From: Vibrio sp. 99-8-1
Lineage (GTDB): Bacteria; Pseudomonadota; Gammaproteobacteria; Enterobacterales; Vibrionaceae
Length of the DNA stretch: 64,000 nt
Assembly (NCBI RefSeq): GCF_013114595.1
Contig: NZ_VTXE01000020.1
Span: 23,198-87,197 of the forward strand
Reading direction: 5' to 3'
Under the pieces are notes generated by a model. That model was not told where the DNA came from. It did not search any database and saw nothing but the letters and a program-made list of their open reading frames with translations. A program made the translations under genes and the position numbers. The first letter of the stretch is position 1, and each line of letters begins with the position of its first letter. Below, piece by piece: positions 35,021 to 45,086 of the stretch.

Positions 35021-37464
35021 TGGATGCGATAAATGCGTCTGGTTCAACCGTTAACCAGCGACTGTTTAAGTGGAGTATTGAAGAGATTAGACACGGGCAG
35101 CTTTGGCCTATCTCTATTGCTTTAACCCTGATTATTGCCTGTGTATTTGCCTTAACGGCGCTTGCAGAAAGAATGGAGCAGGTAGTGCTAAAGCAGGGTA
35201 AAGACGCGCTGACTGCCGATTTGGTTTATGTCTCTTCTAATCCTGTTCCTCCTGTGCTGCTCGATACTGTCTCTTCGGAGAACTCATTAGAACAATCCAC
35301 AATGACTCGTTTCGCTACGATGGCCTTCAGTGATCAGCAAATGCAGTTAGTGACCGTAAAAGCGGTACAAAGTAGCTTTCCATTACGAGGTGAATTGCTG
35401 TTAGAGAGTACCGATTCAACCAGTCGTAGTATAAAGCCCGGTGAATTGTGGTTGGACGAAAGGGTTTTTGCACTTTTGGATATAACTAACGGTGACGTTG
35501 TCACTATAGGCGATGCGGATTTCGTTGTTTCTGGCAAAATAGCGCAAGAACCGGGCATCAGTTTTAATCCGTTTCAGCAAATGCCAACGGTGATGATTCA
35601 CAACTCTGATATCGAGAAAACCGGTGCGTTAAGGTTAGGAAGTCGAGTTAGATTTAGCCTGTTTTTAACTGGCGAGCAGGAAGCTCTGCAGAAAGTAAAA
35701 GAGAGTGTGGAGTTAACACCTAGCGATAGGTGGCGTGATCAAGATAGCGGGTCTCGCAGCAATGATATGTTCCAAAGAACAACACAATATCTGTCACTTA
35801 CTGTGGCTATAGTGATCATTATGGCTGCAACTACCTTAGTTTTAACCTGCCAAAATTATGTTACCGGCAGACGTAAAACAGTCGCTATGTTGAAAAGCCT
35901 AGGTGCCAGTAAATCTTGGTTGATCAGATGGCTATCCATTCAGATTATCTTGCTGTTTGTTATCGGTGTCTCTTTTGGTTTGCTCTTTGGTGTATCACTA
36001 GAAGTGCTACTGCGCATCCCATTAACCGACTTATTACCGGATCCTCTACCGGGATATGGAATTACACCTGCGATTACCGCTATTGCCAGTTGTTTATTGA
36101 TTGGTGTTCCAGCTCTGGGCATTCCTTTGCTGAGTTTAATAAATACCTCTGCGGTTAATGTTATGCAGCCGCAACAGCAGAAAAAGAAGTGGACATCATT
36201 TCTTCTTATTCTGGTTCCTCTGGTTCCGATGTTGATCGCCTATCGGGAAAATACCTTAGTCTGGATTGTTCTTGGTGGAATCATTGGCTTATTTTTGCTT
36301 CTTGGGCTGGTGAGTATTTTAATTATACGTTTGATTAATTACTTGCCGCTGAACACATCAATGAAGCTAGCGGTGAGCCGAATTAGACGATCATCGCTTG
36401 CCAGTATTTTTCAGTTTGGTTCGCTAGCGATATCTTTGATGTTATTAGCGGTGATATGGCTCGTCCGTTCTGATTTACTTCAAGATTGGCAACAGACCAT
36501 TCCTGAAGATGCACCCAATGTATTTGCAATTAATATTGCGCCTTATCAGCAGGAGCAGTATCTACAAGTTATCGATAATAAAAACCTTGAACGGTCGGAA
36601 GCGTATCCCATTATTCGTGGACGACTTGCGAAAATTAATGGTCAAGACGCTAAATCGCAACCAGATATCGACAAAGAGAGCGATTCGTTAAGTCGCGAGC
36701 TTAACTTTACTTGGTCAAATTCGATTCCGGACAGAAATCCGATTATCTCGGGAAGTTGGAGCGAAACCAATGGGGTATCTGTTGAATCTGAAGTTGCTCA
36801 AGAGCTAAATATTAAGGTTGGTGATACGCTTGGATTTGTCGTTAACAGCCAAGAGTTTAGCGCCGAAGTTAATAGCATTAGAGAAGTAGAATGGAGAGAG
36901 ATGAAACCAAACTTCTACTTCATTTTTACACCGGACGTGTTAGAGAAACTACCTGCCAACTGGATGGTTAGTTTTCGTGTAGACGATAATCAAAGTGATT
37001 TTCTTAATCAGCTATCAAGAGATTTTCCTACCGTGAGCTTGATGGATATTCGAGCCATGGGGGATAAGATTCGGGGTTTACTTACTCAAATAATTTGGTC
37101 AATTACAGTGCTCGCTGGGTTAGGCGTTGTCGCGGGCGTGTTGCTAATATTTACGCTACTTCGTTTAAGCTTATCGCAAAGACAAGATGAGATTCGTTTA
37201 TATCGAACTCTCGGAGCGTCGCGTAAACGTATTACTGCGACTATTTGGAGTGAGTATGGCTTAATGGCGGCAACGGCGGGTTTAGTGGCAAGTATGGGAG
37301 CGGAACTGAGCGTCAACAGTATTATGACCATGGGCTTCGATTTACAGAGTCAGCTGCATGGTTATTTATGGATATCTCTACCCGTCATTGCATTTGTGGT
37401 GTTGGCGCTGGTGGTAAGCACCATGTTAGGACGCTTGCTTAAGCCAATAAGAGGCACTGAATAG
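35020..37464 (+). CDS. ybbP: FtsX-like permease YbbP
   Basis: 814 residues with ten predicted helices: one near the N-terminus (WPISIALTLIIACVFALTAL), the first FtsX cluster (about 265-430), and a second cluster at the C-terminus (about 690-800), with two large periplasmic domains between. The FtsX signature GRRKTVAMLKSLGASKSWLI and its C-terminal counterpart EIRLYRTLGASRKRI are visible. It forms an MacB-type complex with YbbA. The hairpin GAGGCACT/AGCGCCTC overlaps its stop codon. Confidence 0.92.
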   Translation: MDAINASGSTVNQRLFKWSIEEIRHGQLWPISIALTLIIACVFALTALAERMEQVVLKQGKDALTADLVYVSSNPVPPVLLDTVSSENSLEQSTMTRFATMAFSDQQMQLVTVKAVQSSFPLRGELLLESTDSTSRSIKPGELWLDERVFALLDITNGDVVTIGDADFVVSGKIAQEPGISFNPFQQMPTVMIHNSDIEKTGALRLGSRVRFSLFLTGEQEALQKVKESVELTPSDRWRDQDSGSRSNDMFQRTTQYLSLTVAIVIIMAATTLVLTCQNYVTGRRKTVAMLKSLGASKSWLIRWLSIQIILLFVIGVSFGLLFGVSLEVLLRIPLTDLLPDPLPGYGITPAITAIASCLLIGVPALGIPLLSLINTSAVNVMQPQQQKKKWTSFLLILVPLVPMLIAYRENTLVWIVLGGIIGLFLLLGLVSILIIRLINYLPLNTSMKLAVSRIRRSSLASIFQFGSLAISLMLLAVIWLVRSDLLQDWQQTIPEDAPNVFAINIAPYQQEQYLQVIDNKNLERSEAYPIIRGRLAKINGQDAKSQPDIDKESDSLSRELNFTWSNSIPDRNPIISGSWSETNGVSVESEVAQELNIKVGDTLGFVVNSQEFSAEVNSIREVEWREMKPNFYFIFTPDVLEKLPANWMVSFRVDDNQSDFLNQLSRDFPTVSLMDIRAMGDKIRGLLTQIIWSITVLAGLGVVAGVLLIFTLLRLSLSQRQDEIRLYRTLGASRKRITATIWSEYGLMAATAGLVASMGAELSVNSIMTMGFDLQSQLHGYLWISLPVIAFVVLALVVSTMLGRLLKPIRGTE

Positions 37465-37514
37465 CGCCTCTTATAATGACTGTTTAAGTTGTATAACTGT
37501 TGGTTGTACAACTT
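37451..37514 (+). terminator. Hairpins at the end of ybbP
   Basis: GAGGC..CT/AG..GCCTC spans the ybbP stop (37451-37470), and AAGTTGTATAAC with GTTGTACAACTT follows (37486-37514). There is no long T-run; the second stem may terminate. Confidence 0.5.
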
Positions 37515-37566
37515 AGATAGTGGTGACCGTCTATCATTGTTGCGGAATCTCTCCCTGTAGCGAAAA

Positions 37567-37881
37567 CTACGCCGCGAGAGGGAAGCAGTAACCTTGGATA
37601 TGGACAATAACTTGTTCTAAATTAAACAAGTGAGCGTACTCGGAGTTCGTGTAGGCATTGGGTTTGGTATCTCCATTTACCACAGCACGAATAGTGCCTA
37701 CATTTACGGCTACACTGTCATTGTCTTGATAATGTGTTTCTATCAATAGATCGATGACTTGTCTTACGTAAGTGGTTTGATCGAGAGGATCAAGGTAGGT
37801 AACGCCTAACTGTTCACTGTCTGTTGTTAGCTTAAAAGGTTTACCTTGAAACAGATAATCAATCTCAATTGCTACATTCAT
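37567..37881 (-). CDS. Small conserved-looking protein, unknown (104 aa)
   Basis: 104 residues from the ATG at 37881; a longer frame upstream lacks plausible sequence. It reads MNVAIEIDYLFQGKPFKLTT and TTYVRQVIDLLIETHYQDND. Soluble, acidic, no motif recognised. The ribosome site is weak (GTAAG). It is likely a Vibrio hypothetical protein. Convergent with ybbP. Confidence 0.55.
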   Translation of the reverse strand: MNVAIEIDYLFQGKPFKLTTDSEQLGVTYLDPLDQTTYVRQVIDLLIETHYQDNDSVAVNVGTIRAVVNGDTKPNAYTNSEYAHLFNLEQVIVHIQGYCFPLAA

Positions 37882-38170
37882 CTTACTACGTCCATGTTCT
37901 ATAAGCCTGACTACAATTATTAGCTCATGAAGCCAGTTTGTGGTGTTAGCTAGATCATACTTTAAGCAATATAATGAAAAGTTAATATAAGTGAGCAACA
38001 AACCTCCCTGAAACTATATTCTGCTAATTCAATAACAAACACAATTATCAATAACTGTTAAGGATTCTAGTGGTATAAACGACATATATACCTTTATTTA
38101 TGTGGGGTTATACGTTGAGTGAGTAAGAACAACTAACGGGAAAACCGTTTTTACTTTTTGAGGTTATACA

Positions 38171-38314
38171 GTGAGGAGTGCGAGTTATCCACAATTTCGG
38201 TGGATAAAGTTTGGGATAACTTTCTTGCTATATTTACGTGCTATTCTGTACACCGCGCTACTCTTCTTCTGCGGGATTTTGGTTATACACAAAAGCCATT
38301 TTTCAAACTTATGA
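38171..38314 (+). CDS. Possible small membrane protein (47 aa)
   Basis: GTG start with TGAGG 7 bases upstream. Reads MRSASYPQFRWIKFGITFLL then YLRAILYTALLFFCGILVIH and KSHFSNL, giving one or two membrane segments with basic flanks. A competing frame at 38158-38481 starts with TTG and looks less protein-like. A strong terminator stands about 155 bp downstream. The call rests on composition and ribosome site only. Confidence 0.35.
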   Translation: MRSASYPQFRWIKFGITFLLYLRAILYTALLFFCGILVIHKSHFSNL

Positions 38315-38469
38315 GTAAAATGAGTCAAGTATTTTTATGCAATATTTCTATGTTTTTTTTATACAAATATCAGAACATAATGCCAGCGATTAAACTCAAC
38401 AAAATGACGACGCGGAAGTGTAACTATCTATGGCAAAGACAATTAATTCTGTTGCTGCTATGTAGTTGT

Positions 38470-38502
38470 AAAAAAAGCTAACGTTTCTAAGTTAGCTTTT
38501 TT
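38470..38502. terminator. Bidirectional terminator upstream of pxpC end
   Basis: AAAAAGCTAAC and GTTAGCTTTTT form a perfect stem with A- and T-runs. Confidence 0.85.
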
Positions 38503-38563
38503 AAAACATACGAGCACAAGGTGACGCATAAATCATCACCCGCAAGATCTATTTAATCATGGT

Positions 38564-39490
38564 TTAGTAACCAAAACGACGCGCCCATGAACACCATATA
38601 TCTTGTAAGTGGCGTCTGTTACCACGGATAAACTTGATCTCTTGCCCCGGCTTGGCCTGTGCTAATCTTGGATGATCGATACGGGCCAGTACGCCAATCT
38701 TCGGATATCCACCCAATGTTTGCCTATCGTTTAACAAAACGATGGGTTGGCCGTCTGGTGGTATCTGAATAGAGCCGAGTGCGATTCCTTCCGAAATCAC
38801 GCCATTAGAAGGGGGCGTGATGGGTTTACCATCTAATCGGTAGCCCATACGATCGCAAGATGGCCCCACGCGATATATTTGGTTGTAGAATGCCCGTTTT
38901 TGATCTTTGGCAAACTGATTTGCTTGGTATGACTCTAAAACCCGTAATCTAAGGGGCAGATTATAGTCTGGAGTAAAGCGAAAGGTGAGTTGTTGGCTTT
39001 GTTGTTTATGTTTGGTTTTACTATAAGAAATCTCATCACCGGCCGCGAGTGCGGAACCATCTTGATGTAAGCCACCAAGTTGTTCTCTTATAACCGTTGC
39101 ACTGCTTCCTAAGTGATCTGGTACTTCAAATCCGCCGGATACCGCTAAGTATGCACGTAATCCATTAATTGGCAGACCAAATGTTAACTTTTGTCCTTTA
39201 TAAGCATAAAAAGAGCTCCAATTGGTGACAGGTTTGTCATCCAATTTTGCTTGTAAATCTCCGCCACAAATTGCCAACATACAGTTTTCACTAAACTCAA
39301 ACTCTGCCTGACCCAAGGTAATTTCGATTGTTGAACAGTTAGGTCGATTACCAAGCAAGTAATTTGACCAGCAATACGCATATTCATCCAGTGGACCACC
39401 TTGAGTCACCCCCAATGGGGCGATGCCATAGCGCCCAAAATCTTGGATTAAACTGAGTTGGCCGGGTTTGTGTACAATCAAACGTGCCAT
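38564..39490 (-). CDS. pxpC: 5-oxoprolinase subunit C
   Basis: 308 residues of the biotin-dependent carboxylase-like (KipA) family. Blocks: PGQLSLIQDFGRYGIAPLGV, TQGGPLDEYAYCWSNYLLGN, AICGGDL, SGGFEVPDHLGS and QTLGGYPKIGVLARIDHPRL. With PxpA and PxpB it opens 5-oxoproline to glutamate using ATP. Its start overlaps pxpB by 13 bp. Third gene of the operon. Confidence 0.95.
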   Translation of the reverse strand: MARLIVHKPGQLSLIQDFGRYGIAPLGVTQGGPLDEYAYCWSNYLLGNRPNCSTIEITLGQAEFEFSENCMLAICGGDLQAKLDDKPVTNWSSFYAYKGQKLTFGLPINGLRAYLAVSGGFEVPDHLGSSATVIREQLGGLHQDGSALAAGDEISYSKTKHKQQSQQLTFRFTPDYNLPLRLRVLESYQANQFAKDQKRAFYNQIYRVGPSCDRMGYRLDGKPITPPSNGVISEGIALGSIQIPPDGQPIVLLNDRQTLGGYPKIGVLARIDHPRLAQAKPGQEIKFIRGNRRHLQDIWCSWARRFGY

Positions 39491-40182
39491 AGTTGACCTC
39501 CCAGCTGCAAAAATTGTTCTCTCTCTATCGCTTCAAACTGAACCGTATCGCCAATGCGTAGCGGAGAGAGCTCTTCGGAATCGGCATCAAATAAACAGGT
39601 AGGGCAGTTTCCAATGATGTTCCATCCCCCCGGTGTTTCTGATGGGTACACGGCGGTTTGGTTATCTGCAATACCAACACTGCCTTTAATTACTTTTAGC
39701 CTAGGCGTCGCGAGACGGGGTTTTGCTAGTGTTTCGTTCAACCCTGACAGAAACCCAAAACCTGGACTAAAGCCAATAGCACAGACTTTGTAGCTAGTTT
39801 GTGTATGAAGCTTAATCAGTTGTTGCTTGGTTATGTTTTTTTCTTTTAGTAAACCGGCAAGATCGGGAGCTACATCATCGTGGTAGTAAACGGGCAGTGT
39901 GATCAGTTTGGATTCGACGTTGCTTTGATAGTTGTCAACTTGGTGAATGATATGAGCTAGCCCAAGTAACATCTCCTCTTCAGGAGTTCGATAAGGTAGG
40001 TAGTCAATCAGCAAAGTTGTATAAGATGGCGTGAGATTCATTATGCTGTTTGCATAATCAGCGTAGATCAACTCTGACACCAAATTAATAAAGTGGGGAA
40101 GTTCTGACTGTATTTGGTCTGAAAATCGAATCAATATGGATGATTCGCAGACCGCTTCAATAGAAACTTTGTCGTATAGCAT
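39478..40182 (-). CDS. pxpB: 5-oxoprolinase subunit B
   Basis: 234 residues of the KipI family. Blocks: ESSILIRFSDQI, the conserved YKVCAIGFSPGFGFLSGLNE, RLATPRLKVIKGSVGIADNQ and TAVYPSETPGGWNIIGNCPT are diagnostic. Second gene of pxpABC; 7 bp behind pxpA and overlapping pxpC. Confidence 0.95.
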   Translation of the reverse strand: MLYDKVSIEAVCESSILIRFSDQIQSELPHFINLVSELIYADYANSIMNLTPSYTTLLIDYLPYRTPEEEMLLGLAHIIHQVDNYQSNVESKLITLPVYYHDDVAPDLAGLLKEKNITKQQLIKLHTQTSYKVCAIGFSPGFGFLSGLNETLAKPRLATPRLKVIKGSVGIADNQTAVYPSETPGGWNIIGNCPTCLFDADSEELSPLRIGDTVQFEAIEREQFLQLGGQLWHV

Positions 40183-40189
40183 GTTTACC

Positions 40190-40933
40190 TCATCGCGTTG
40201 TTAACGCTTCTTTTAGCTTACGTACAACCGCTATAGATGCGTCGTTATCACCATGTATACATATGGTATCGGCCTGAATGGCAAGTTTTTGACCTGAAAT
40301 TGTTGTTACGCTGCTATATTTTGCGATTTGCATGGTTTGATAGTAGATATCATCTGGGTTTTTAAGTACCGCTTTAGGGTGATTTCTTGCGGCTAAGAAG
40401 CCCGTGTCTTGATACGTTCGGTCGGCAAAGGCCTCAAACAAAATAGGGACGTTATATTGATCTGCGATATCAATATAAAAAGCGTTATTTTTTGTGGCGA
40501 GAATCATTAAGGGAATAGAATATATTGAGGCCGCTTTAACAATGGCAGTGAAAATAGTGGGATCTTTCATCATGTCATTATAAAGAGCGCCATGAGGCTT
40601 AATGTAATCTACCTTGCTGTTGTGTAGCCGACATAATGAGTCTAGTGCACCAACTTGGTATAACACAGCGTGAGTTATTTGCTGCTCGGTATAGTTTAAG
40701 CTTCGGCGACCAAAACCGGGTATATCGTAATAACTAGGATGTGCACCGATGGAAACATTATGAGCCAAAGCTAGTTTGATGGTGTCTGCCATTATGCATG
40801 GATCTGATGCGTGAAAGCCGCACGCTATATTGGCCATATCTAGCCATGGCATAACGTCACTGTCGGCACCTAAAGTCCAAATGCCATAACTTTCACCCAT
40901 ATCACAATTTAGCGTTAGTTTTTCAGTATCCAT
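40190..40933 (-). CDS. pxpA: 5-oxoprolinase subunit A (LamB/YcsF family)
   Basis: 247 residues. Conserved blocks: LNCDMGESYG, MPWLDMANIACGFHASDP, GAHPSYYDIPGFGRR, IKPHGALYNDM, EAFADRTYQDTGFLAARNHP and CIHGDN. First gene of pxpABC, which removes 5-oxoproline, a spontaneous by-product of glutamine and of peptide turnover. The ATG has no strong ribosome site. Confidence 0.96.
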   Translation of the reverse strand: MDTEKLTLNCDMGESYGIWTLGADSDVMPWLDMANIACGFHASDPCIMADTIKLALAHNVSIGAHPSYYDIPGFGRRSLNYTEQQITHAVLYQVGALDSLCRLHNSKVDYIKPHGALYNDMMKDPTIFTAIVKAASIYSIPLMILATKNNAFYIDIADQYNVPILFEAFADRTYQDTGFLAARNHPKAVLKNPDDIYYQTMQIAKYSSVTTISGQKLAIQADTICIHGDNDASIAVVRKLKEALTTR

Positions 40934-41255
40934 TTATAAAACGCCTATTTATTTAATCAAAAAGAGCATCTAATGTTTATCAGTATGGCATATTGCGCAG
41001 TTCTATTTCACTATCGCCAATTTTTCATTTTTAATCAATGTTATAGATAAAACTTGGTGGGAAAAGTGTGCAGTGACGGTTATAAATAACTAATAACGGA
41101 AATTTCTAATATTCATATATTAAATATTTGATCTACTCAGTTATTGATTAACATCTATTTTTGTACAAAAAAACAACATTTAACTGTTAGTTTCTATCAC
41201 TCACTGTTAAGATCTAGAAGACTTTTGATTTTATACTTTTTGGGAGAATCTAATT
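40934..41255. other. Intergenic region upstream of pxpA and of the small ORF
   Basis: About 320 bp, AT-rich. It carries the pxpABC promoter on the minus strand and the promoter of the 24-residue ORF on the plus strand. No specific site was recognised. Confidence 0.45.
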
Positions 41256-41330
41256 TTGGAATTAGTGTTGATTATTACATTTATTGTTGCAGCAGCGGTG
41301 ATGGTTAAAAAAGAGATGAGCAAAAAGTAG
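41256..41330 (+). CDS. Single-span membrane miniprotein (24 aa)
   Basis: TTG start with GGGAG 9 bases upstream. Reads MELVLIITFIVAAAVMVKKE then MSKK: one hydrophobic helix followed by a basic tail, i.e. an inner-membrane miniprotein with its C-terminus inside. It is followed by a strong terminator at 41428. Too short for ordinary gene callers. Function unknown. Confidence 0.5.
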   Translation: MELVLIITFIVAAAVMVKKEMSKK

Positions 41331-41427
41331 CAAGTGGCTGCTGATTGCAAATTTATTTATTGAGATATTTATTTAAGCCTAGATGTTGATTTAGATAAGA
41401 CAGTGTTTCGTAGTGAAGAAATTCTTT

Positions 41428-41449
41428 AAAGGCCGCATTAGCGGCCTTT
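41428..41449. terminator. Bidirectional terminator
   Basis: AAAGGCCGC, loop ATTA, GCGGCCTTT: a perfect 9-bp GC-rich stem between the miniprotein gene and patZ. Confidence 0.88.
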
Positions 41450-41491
41450 GTCGTATATTGAAGTAAACAAGCTATTTAGCCACAGAGTTGG

Positions 41492-44158
41492 CTAGTTTAA
41501 AGGTAACAACATATCTGCGGTTCCATCTGCAAACTCTATCTCTAGTTCAAAGCCCAGTTTTTGAGCAAGTGTGATCATACCTCTGTTGGTTGGCATGGTC
41601 ATTCCAGACATCTGCTTTGTTCCTTTATTTTTACAGTAGCGAATAATACGTTCCATCAGTATTCGACCTAAACCACACCCTTTATGATCTGACCTGATCA
41701 ATATGGCAAATTCTGCGTCTATATTTTCAGGATCTATCAACGCTCTGGATTCACCAAGAATCTCTCCTTGCTGAGTGACGGCTACAAAGGCGATTTCTCT
41801 GTCAAAATCGATTTGAGTTAAGTTTGCTAACGCTTCATGGTTAAACTCTCCGACATCACTGAAAAATCGTTTATAGAGATCTTCCTTAGACACATGGCTT
41901 AAAAATGTCGCGTGGGTGGGTTCATCTTCCGGCAATATAGGTCTTAGTAACACCTCTTCGCCAGATTTGAGCGTGACGTGTTCTTCAAGCTCTACCGGAT
42001 AAGGGCGAATCGCGAGTCTTTTATGGGCGTCGCCGGTAAAAGGACGCAGTTTGAGATCGGCGTCTAATACGGTTAATGATTTTTCAACCGCAAGTAACGG
42101 GTGGATATCCAGTTCATGAATTTGTGGGTTATCTATAACCATCTGTGACAATCGAACCAAAAACTCACACAGTTCATCAATATCGATGTTCATCGCTTGC
42201 TGAGAACGAATTTTGTGTCCCTTTATGGCGCGAATAATAAGATAGCGAGCGAGTGCCATATTTAGAGGAAGAATGGCAACGGCTGCATCTATACTTTCGT
42301 CCCATTCTGAACCACCTTCGCCTAGCATAATGACAGGACCGAAAATCTCATCGGTTTTGATTTTTACTCGTAACTCATAAGTACCAACCCTGCTGGCCAT
42401 GGCTTGAATTATCAGACCTTTAACAGATGCCGCGGGGTAATTGAGTTGCACTCCATCTAGGATGGATTGCGCTGCACTTTGCACTTCGGCTGGGTTACGT
42501 TGGTTCAATACAACGCCGTTAACATCAGACTTGTGGGCGATATCAGGGGAGCGTAATTTGACCGCTACAGGGTAACCGATTTGATCTGCAATCTGCACAG
42601 CTTCACTTGGTTCATACGCTATCCATGTATCCAATACGGTAAAATTGTATAGCTGCAATAGTGGTGTGATCTGGTGTGTGTCTAGTGTGACTTCATTGGC
42701 GCCGGTTTTTTTTGTTACCCATTCTTGTGCCAGTTTTACACTGGATTCGTCGATCTGCTCAGACGTAGTCGGGGTTTCCATCAATTGCTTTTGATTTCTT
42801 CTGTATTCAACTAGGTGCATGTAAGCCACGACGGCGCTTTCGGGTGTTCGATATGTTGGAATGCCGGATTGCGTAAACAGCGAGCGGGCGTCTCGGGTCG
42901 TTTTCTCTCCACTCCAGTTAGTTAGAATGTTAAAACGTTTATGGCGAGGATGTGCTTTTACGCAGTCAATGACGGCCTGCGCGGTTTCTGTTGAGTGAGC
43001 GATGGCTGAAGGCGAGTGCATGATTAATAGCGCATCAACATCATCGCTGTCTAACAGCGTGTTTATCGTATCGACGTAACGCTTTTGGTCGGCATCTCCA
43101 ACCATATCAATAGGGTTACTCTGTGACCAAGAGGCTGGCAGTTTGCTATTTAATGATTCAATAGTTTCGTTACTTAACGTGGCTAGCTTTCCACCCCATT
43201 GCAGTAGTGTGTCCACTGCCATAATAGAAGGGCCGCCGCCATTGGTTACTATGCCTAATCGTTCTCCTCGCAAAGGAACTGAGTGAGTGAGAGTTTCTAC
43301 TGCTGCGAACAGTTCGTGAGTATTGTTTACTCTTAGCATTCCCGTACGTCGGATTGCCGAGTCGTATATCACGTCTAGAGTGTCGCTGCCGCCTGTGTGG
43401 CGTATGGCCGCTTCTCTACCAGCGTGAGTTTTCCCCCCCTTTAGTACTAAGATACGTCGGTTACGTGAGGCGGCCCGTGCCGCGGACATAAATCGTCGAG
43501 CGTCTTTGATTGAATCGATATAGAGAAGTATGGCGTTGGTTTTGCTATCGGTACATAAGTGATCCAGCAGTTCCGCTACATCAATATCACTGCCGTTACC
43601 AATAGAGATAAAAGAAGAGAATCCGATGTTTTTGTCATTAGCCCAATCAAGAATAGTTGTGCAAACGGCAGCAGATTGAGAAATAAAGGCGATGTTGCCT
43701 TTGGATGCGGAAACCGGAGAGAAAGAGGCATTAAAATTTTGCCATGGCAAAATGATACCGAGACTGTTGGCACCAAGTACTCGTATTCCATGTTCTTTTG
43801 CAATTTCTAAACACTCTTGTTCGACGGTTTTTCCATTTTCAGTCGCAAGGTGCATATCTGAAGACAATACAATCGCGCATGAGACTCTCTTTTCTGCTAG
43901 TTGCAGAAAGATCTCTTTATTTCTACTGGCGTGAGTACAGAGGATGGCTACATCTGGAACGATTGGCAGTGAGTCGATATTTTTGTAGGCTAATACGCCG
44001 CAAACGGCTTTATATTTTGGCGTTACGGGCATGATTGCCCCTTGGAACTCACCAGCCAATAGGTTTTTCATTACCACTTCACCGGCGCGAAAGGAACGGT
44101 TAGATGCACCTATTACTGCAACTGACGTGGGCTTTAACAGTTTGGCGATATTATTCAT
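41492..44158 (-). CDS. patZ: Protein lysine acetyltransferase PatZ/YfiQ-type (NDP-forming acyl-CoA synthetase fused to GNAT)
   Basis: 888 residues. N-terminal CoA-binding domain (LLKPTSVAVIGASNRSFRAG), succinyl-CoA ligase-like domains (FISQSAAVCTTILDWANDKN, GIVTNGGGPSIMAVDTLLQW), an ATP-grasp part (YPVAVKLRSPDIAHKSDVNG) and a C-terminal GNAT domain (about 730-888) with the acetyl-CoA motif SDHKGCGLGRILMERIIRYC. It acetylates lysines such as those of acetyl-CoA synthetase. Length matches Pat/YfiQ (886). Monocistronic. Confidence 0.93.
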   Translation of the reverse strand: MNNIAKLLKPTSVAVIGASNRSFRAGEVVMKNLLAGEFQGAIMPVTPKYKAVCGVLAYKNIDSLPIVPDVAILCTHASRNKEIFLQLAEKRVSCAIVLSSDMHLATENGKTVEQECLEIAKEHGIRVLGANSLGIILPWQNFNASFSPVSASKGNIAFISQSAAVCTTILDWANDKNIGFSSFISIGNGSDIDVAELLDHLCTDSKTNAILLYIDSIKDARRFMSAARAASRNRRILVLKGGKTHAGREAAIRHTGGSDTLDVIYDSAIRRTGMLRVNNTHELFAAVETLTHSVPLRGERLGIVTNGGGPSIMAVDTLLQWGGKLATLSNETIESLNSKLPASWSQSNPIDMVGDADQKRYVDTINTLLDSDDVDALLIMHSPSAIAHSTETAQAVIDCVKAHPRHKRFNILTNWSGEKTTRDARSLFTQSGIPTYRTPESAVVAYMHLVEYRRNQKQLMETPTTSEQIDESSVKLAQEWVTKKTGANEVTLDTHQITPLLQLYNFTVLDTWIAYEPSEAVQIADQIGYPVAVKLRSPDIAHKSDVNGVVLNQRNPAEVQSAAQSILDGVQLNYPAASVKGLIIQAMASRVGTYELRVKIKTDEIFGPVIMLGEGGSEWDESIDAAVAILPLNMALARYLIIRAIKGHKIRSQQAMNIDIDELCEFLVRLSQMVIDNPQIHELDIHPLLAVEKSLTVLDADLKLRPFTGDAHKRLAIRPYPVELEEHVTLKSGEEVLLRPILPEDEPTHATFLSHVSKEDLYKRFFSDVGEFNHEALANLTQIDFDREIAFVAVTQQGEILGESRALIDPENIDAEFAILIRSDHKGCGLGRILMERIIRYCKNKGTKQMSGMTMPTNRGMITLAQKLGFELEIEFADGTADMLLPLN

Positions 44159-44364
44159 AGATACCTCAGCGATACTCTTGTTATTGAATAGTAATCGATA
44201 ATGAAATTTTTGTTTGCGATTTGAACAAGGTAGCGAAGGATCTTGCTTTATAACGTGTGTTAGCTCACACCAATATTTTCTAAATGTTAAATAGCCCCTT
44301 GATTATATGGGATTCGAAAGGCATGATGCGGATAAGAATATAACTGACTATATACAAACCGTTT

Positions 44365-44937
44365 ATGAAAAAAATCTCGATACTTAGCCTCTCTATGTTG
44401 TTAGCAGCTTGTTCTACAGGTAATTACACTACAGATGTAACTACTGATAGTTTTAGAGAAGACTATAAACCGCAAGCCGTTGCGGAAACGACAGTTGCAC
44501 CTAATATGACTGAAGAAGTTGTTGAGCAGCAGCCAATGGCGAGCTCTCAAAAAAACATGGTTAATGTTAGTCGCACAGAGCCAATGGCCAAACCTGCACC
44601 TAAAACAAGAAACGTTAAGATTATCGCGCCTACCAAAAAACAGGTAGAGTCATTTAAGCGATATGGATTTACCATTCAGGTTATCGCAGTTGATAGTGCA
44701 GTTAAAGCTGAGCAATTAGCCAAGAAGTTACCTCAAGGTCACTCTGTTTGGGAAAACTACAAGCAAGTGAATGGCACTGATTGGTATACCTTGCTGTATG
44801 GAGACTACCAGACGCGCTATGAAGCTAAAGCCGCTATCGATACTTTGCCGAAGATGTTTAAAGATTTGAAACCTTTTGTAAAAAGTCTGGATGACGTGAA
44901 AAACTCACCATATCCTAAACTGAAAAAAATAAGATAA
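44365..44937 (+). CDS. SPOR-domain lipoprotein
   Basis: 190 residues. Lipobox LLAAC (Cys 16) and a low-complexity linker (30-85), then a SPOR fold at 95-175 (YGFTIQVIAVDSAVKAEQLA, GTDWYTLLYGDYQTRYEAKA), which binds denuded peptidoglycan at the septum. The family is common in Vibrio. It stands alone and ends with a terminator. Confidence 0.88.
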   Translation: MKKISILSLSMLLAACSTGNYTTDVTTDSFREDYKPQAVAETTVAPNMTEEVVEQQPMASSQKNMVNVSRTEPMAKPAPKTRNVKIIAPTKKQVESFKRYGFTIQVIAVDSAVKAEQLAKKLPQGHSVWENYKQVNGTDWYTLLYGDYQTRYEAKAAIDTLPKMFKDLKPFVKSLDDVKNSPYPKLKKIR

Positions 44938-44940
44938 GAA

Positions 44941-44964
44941 AAGGACCGTAAGGTCCTTTTTTTT
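44941..44964 (+). terminator. Terminator after the SPOR lipoprotein
   Basis: AAGGACC, loop GTAA, GGTCCTT then a T-run of eight. Confidence 0.9.
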
Positions 44965-45086
44965 GACCAAAATACAGGCAACCAACCATGATGTTCAAGC
45001 AAATGATGAGTTTTTGCTGTACCTATTAAGCTAATTGGTTATGATTGATTGCATTAACATCGTCATGATTCACGGAATAACAATTA

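Noticed and set aside
38158..38481. 107-residue ORF from TTG
   Set aside because: Weak start and unlikely composition. The overlapping 47-residue frame from GTG looks more like a protein.
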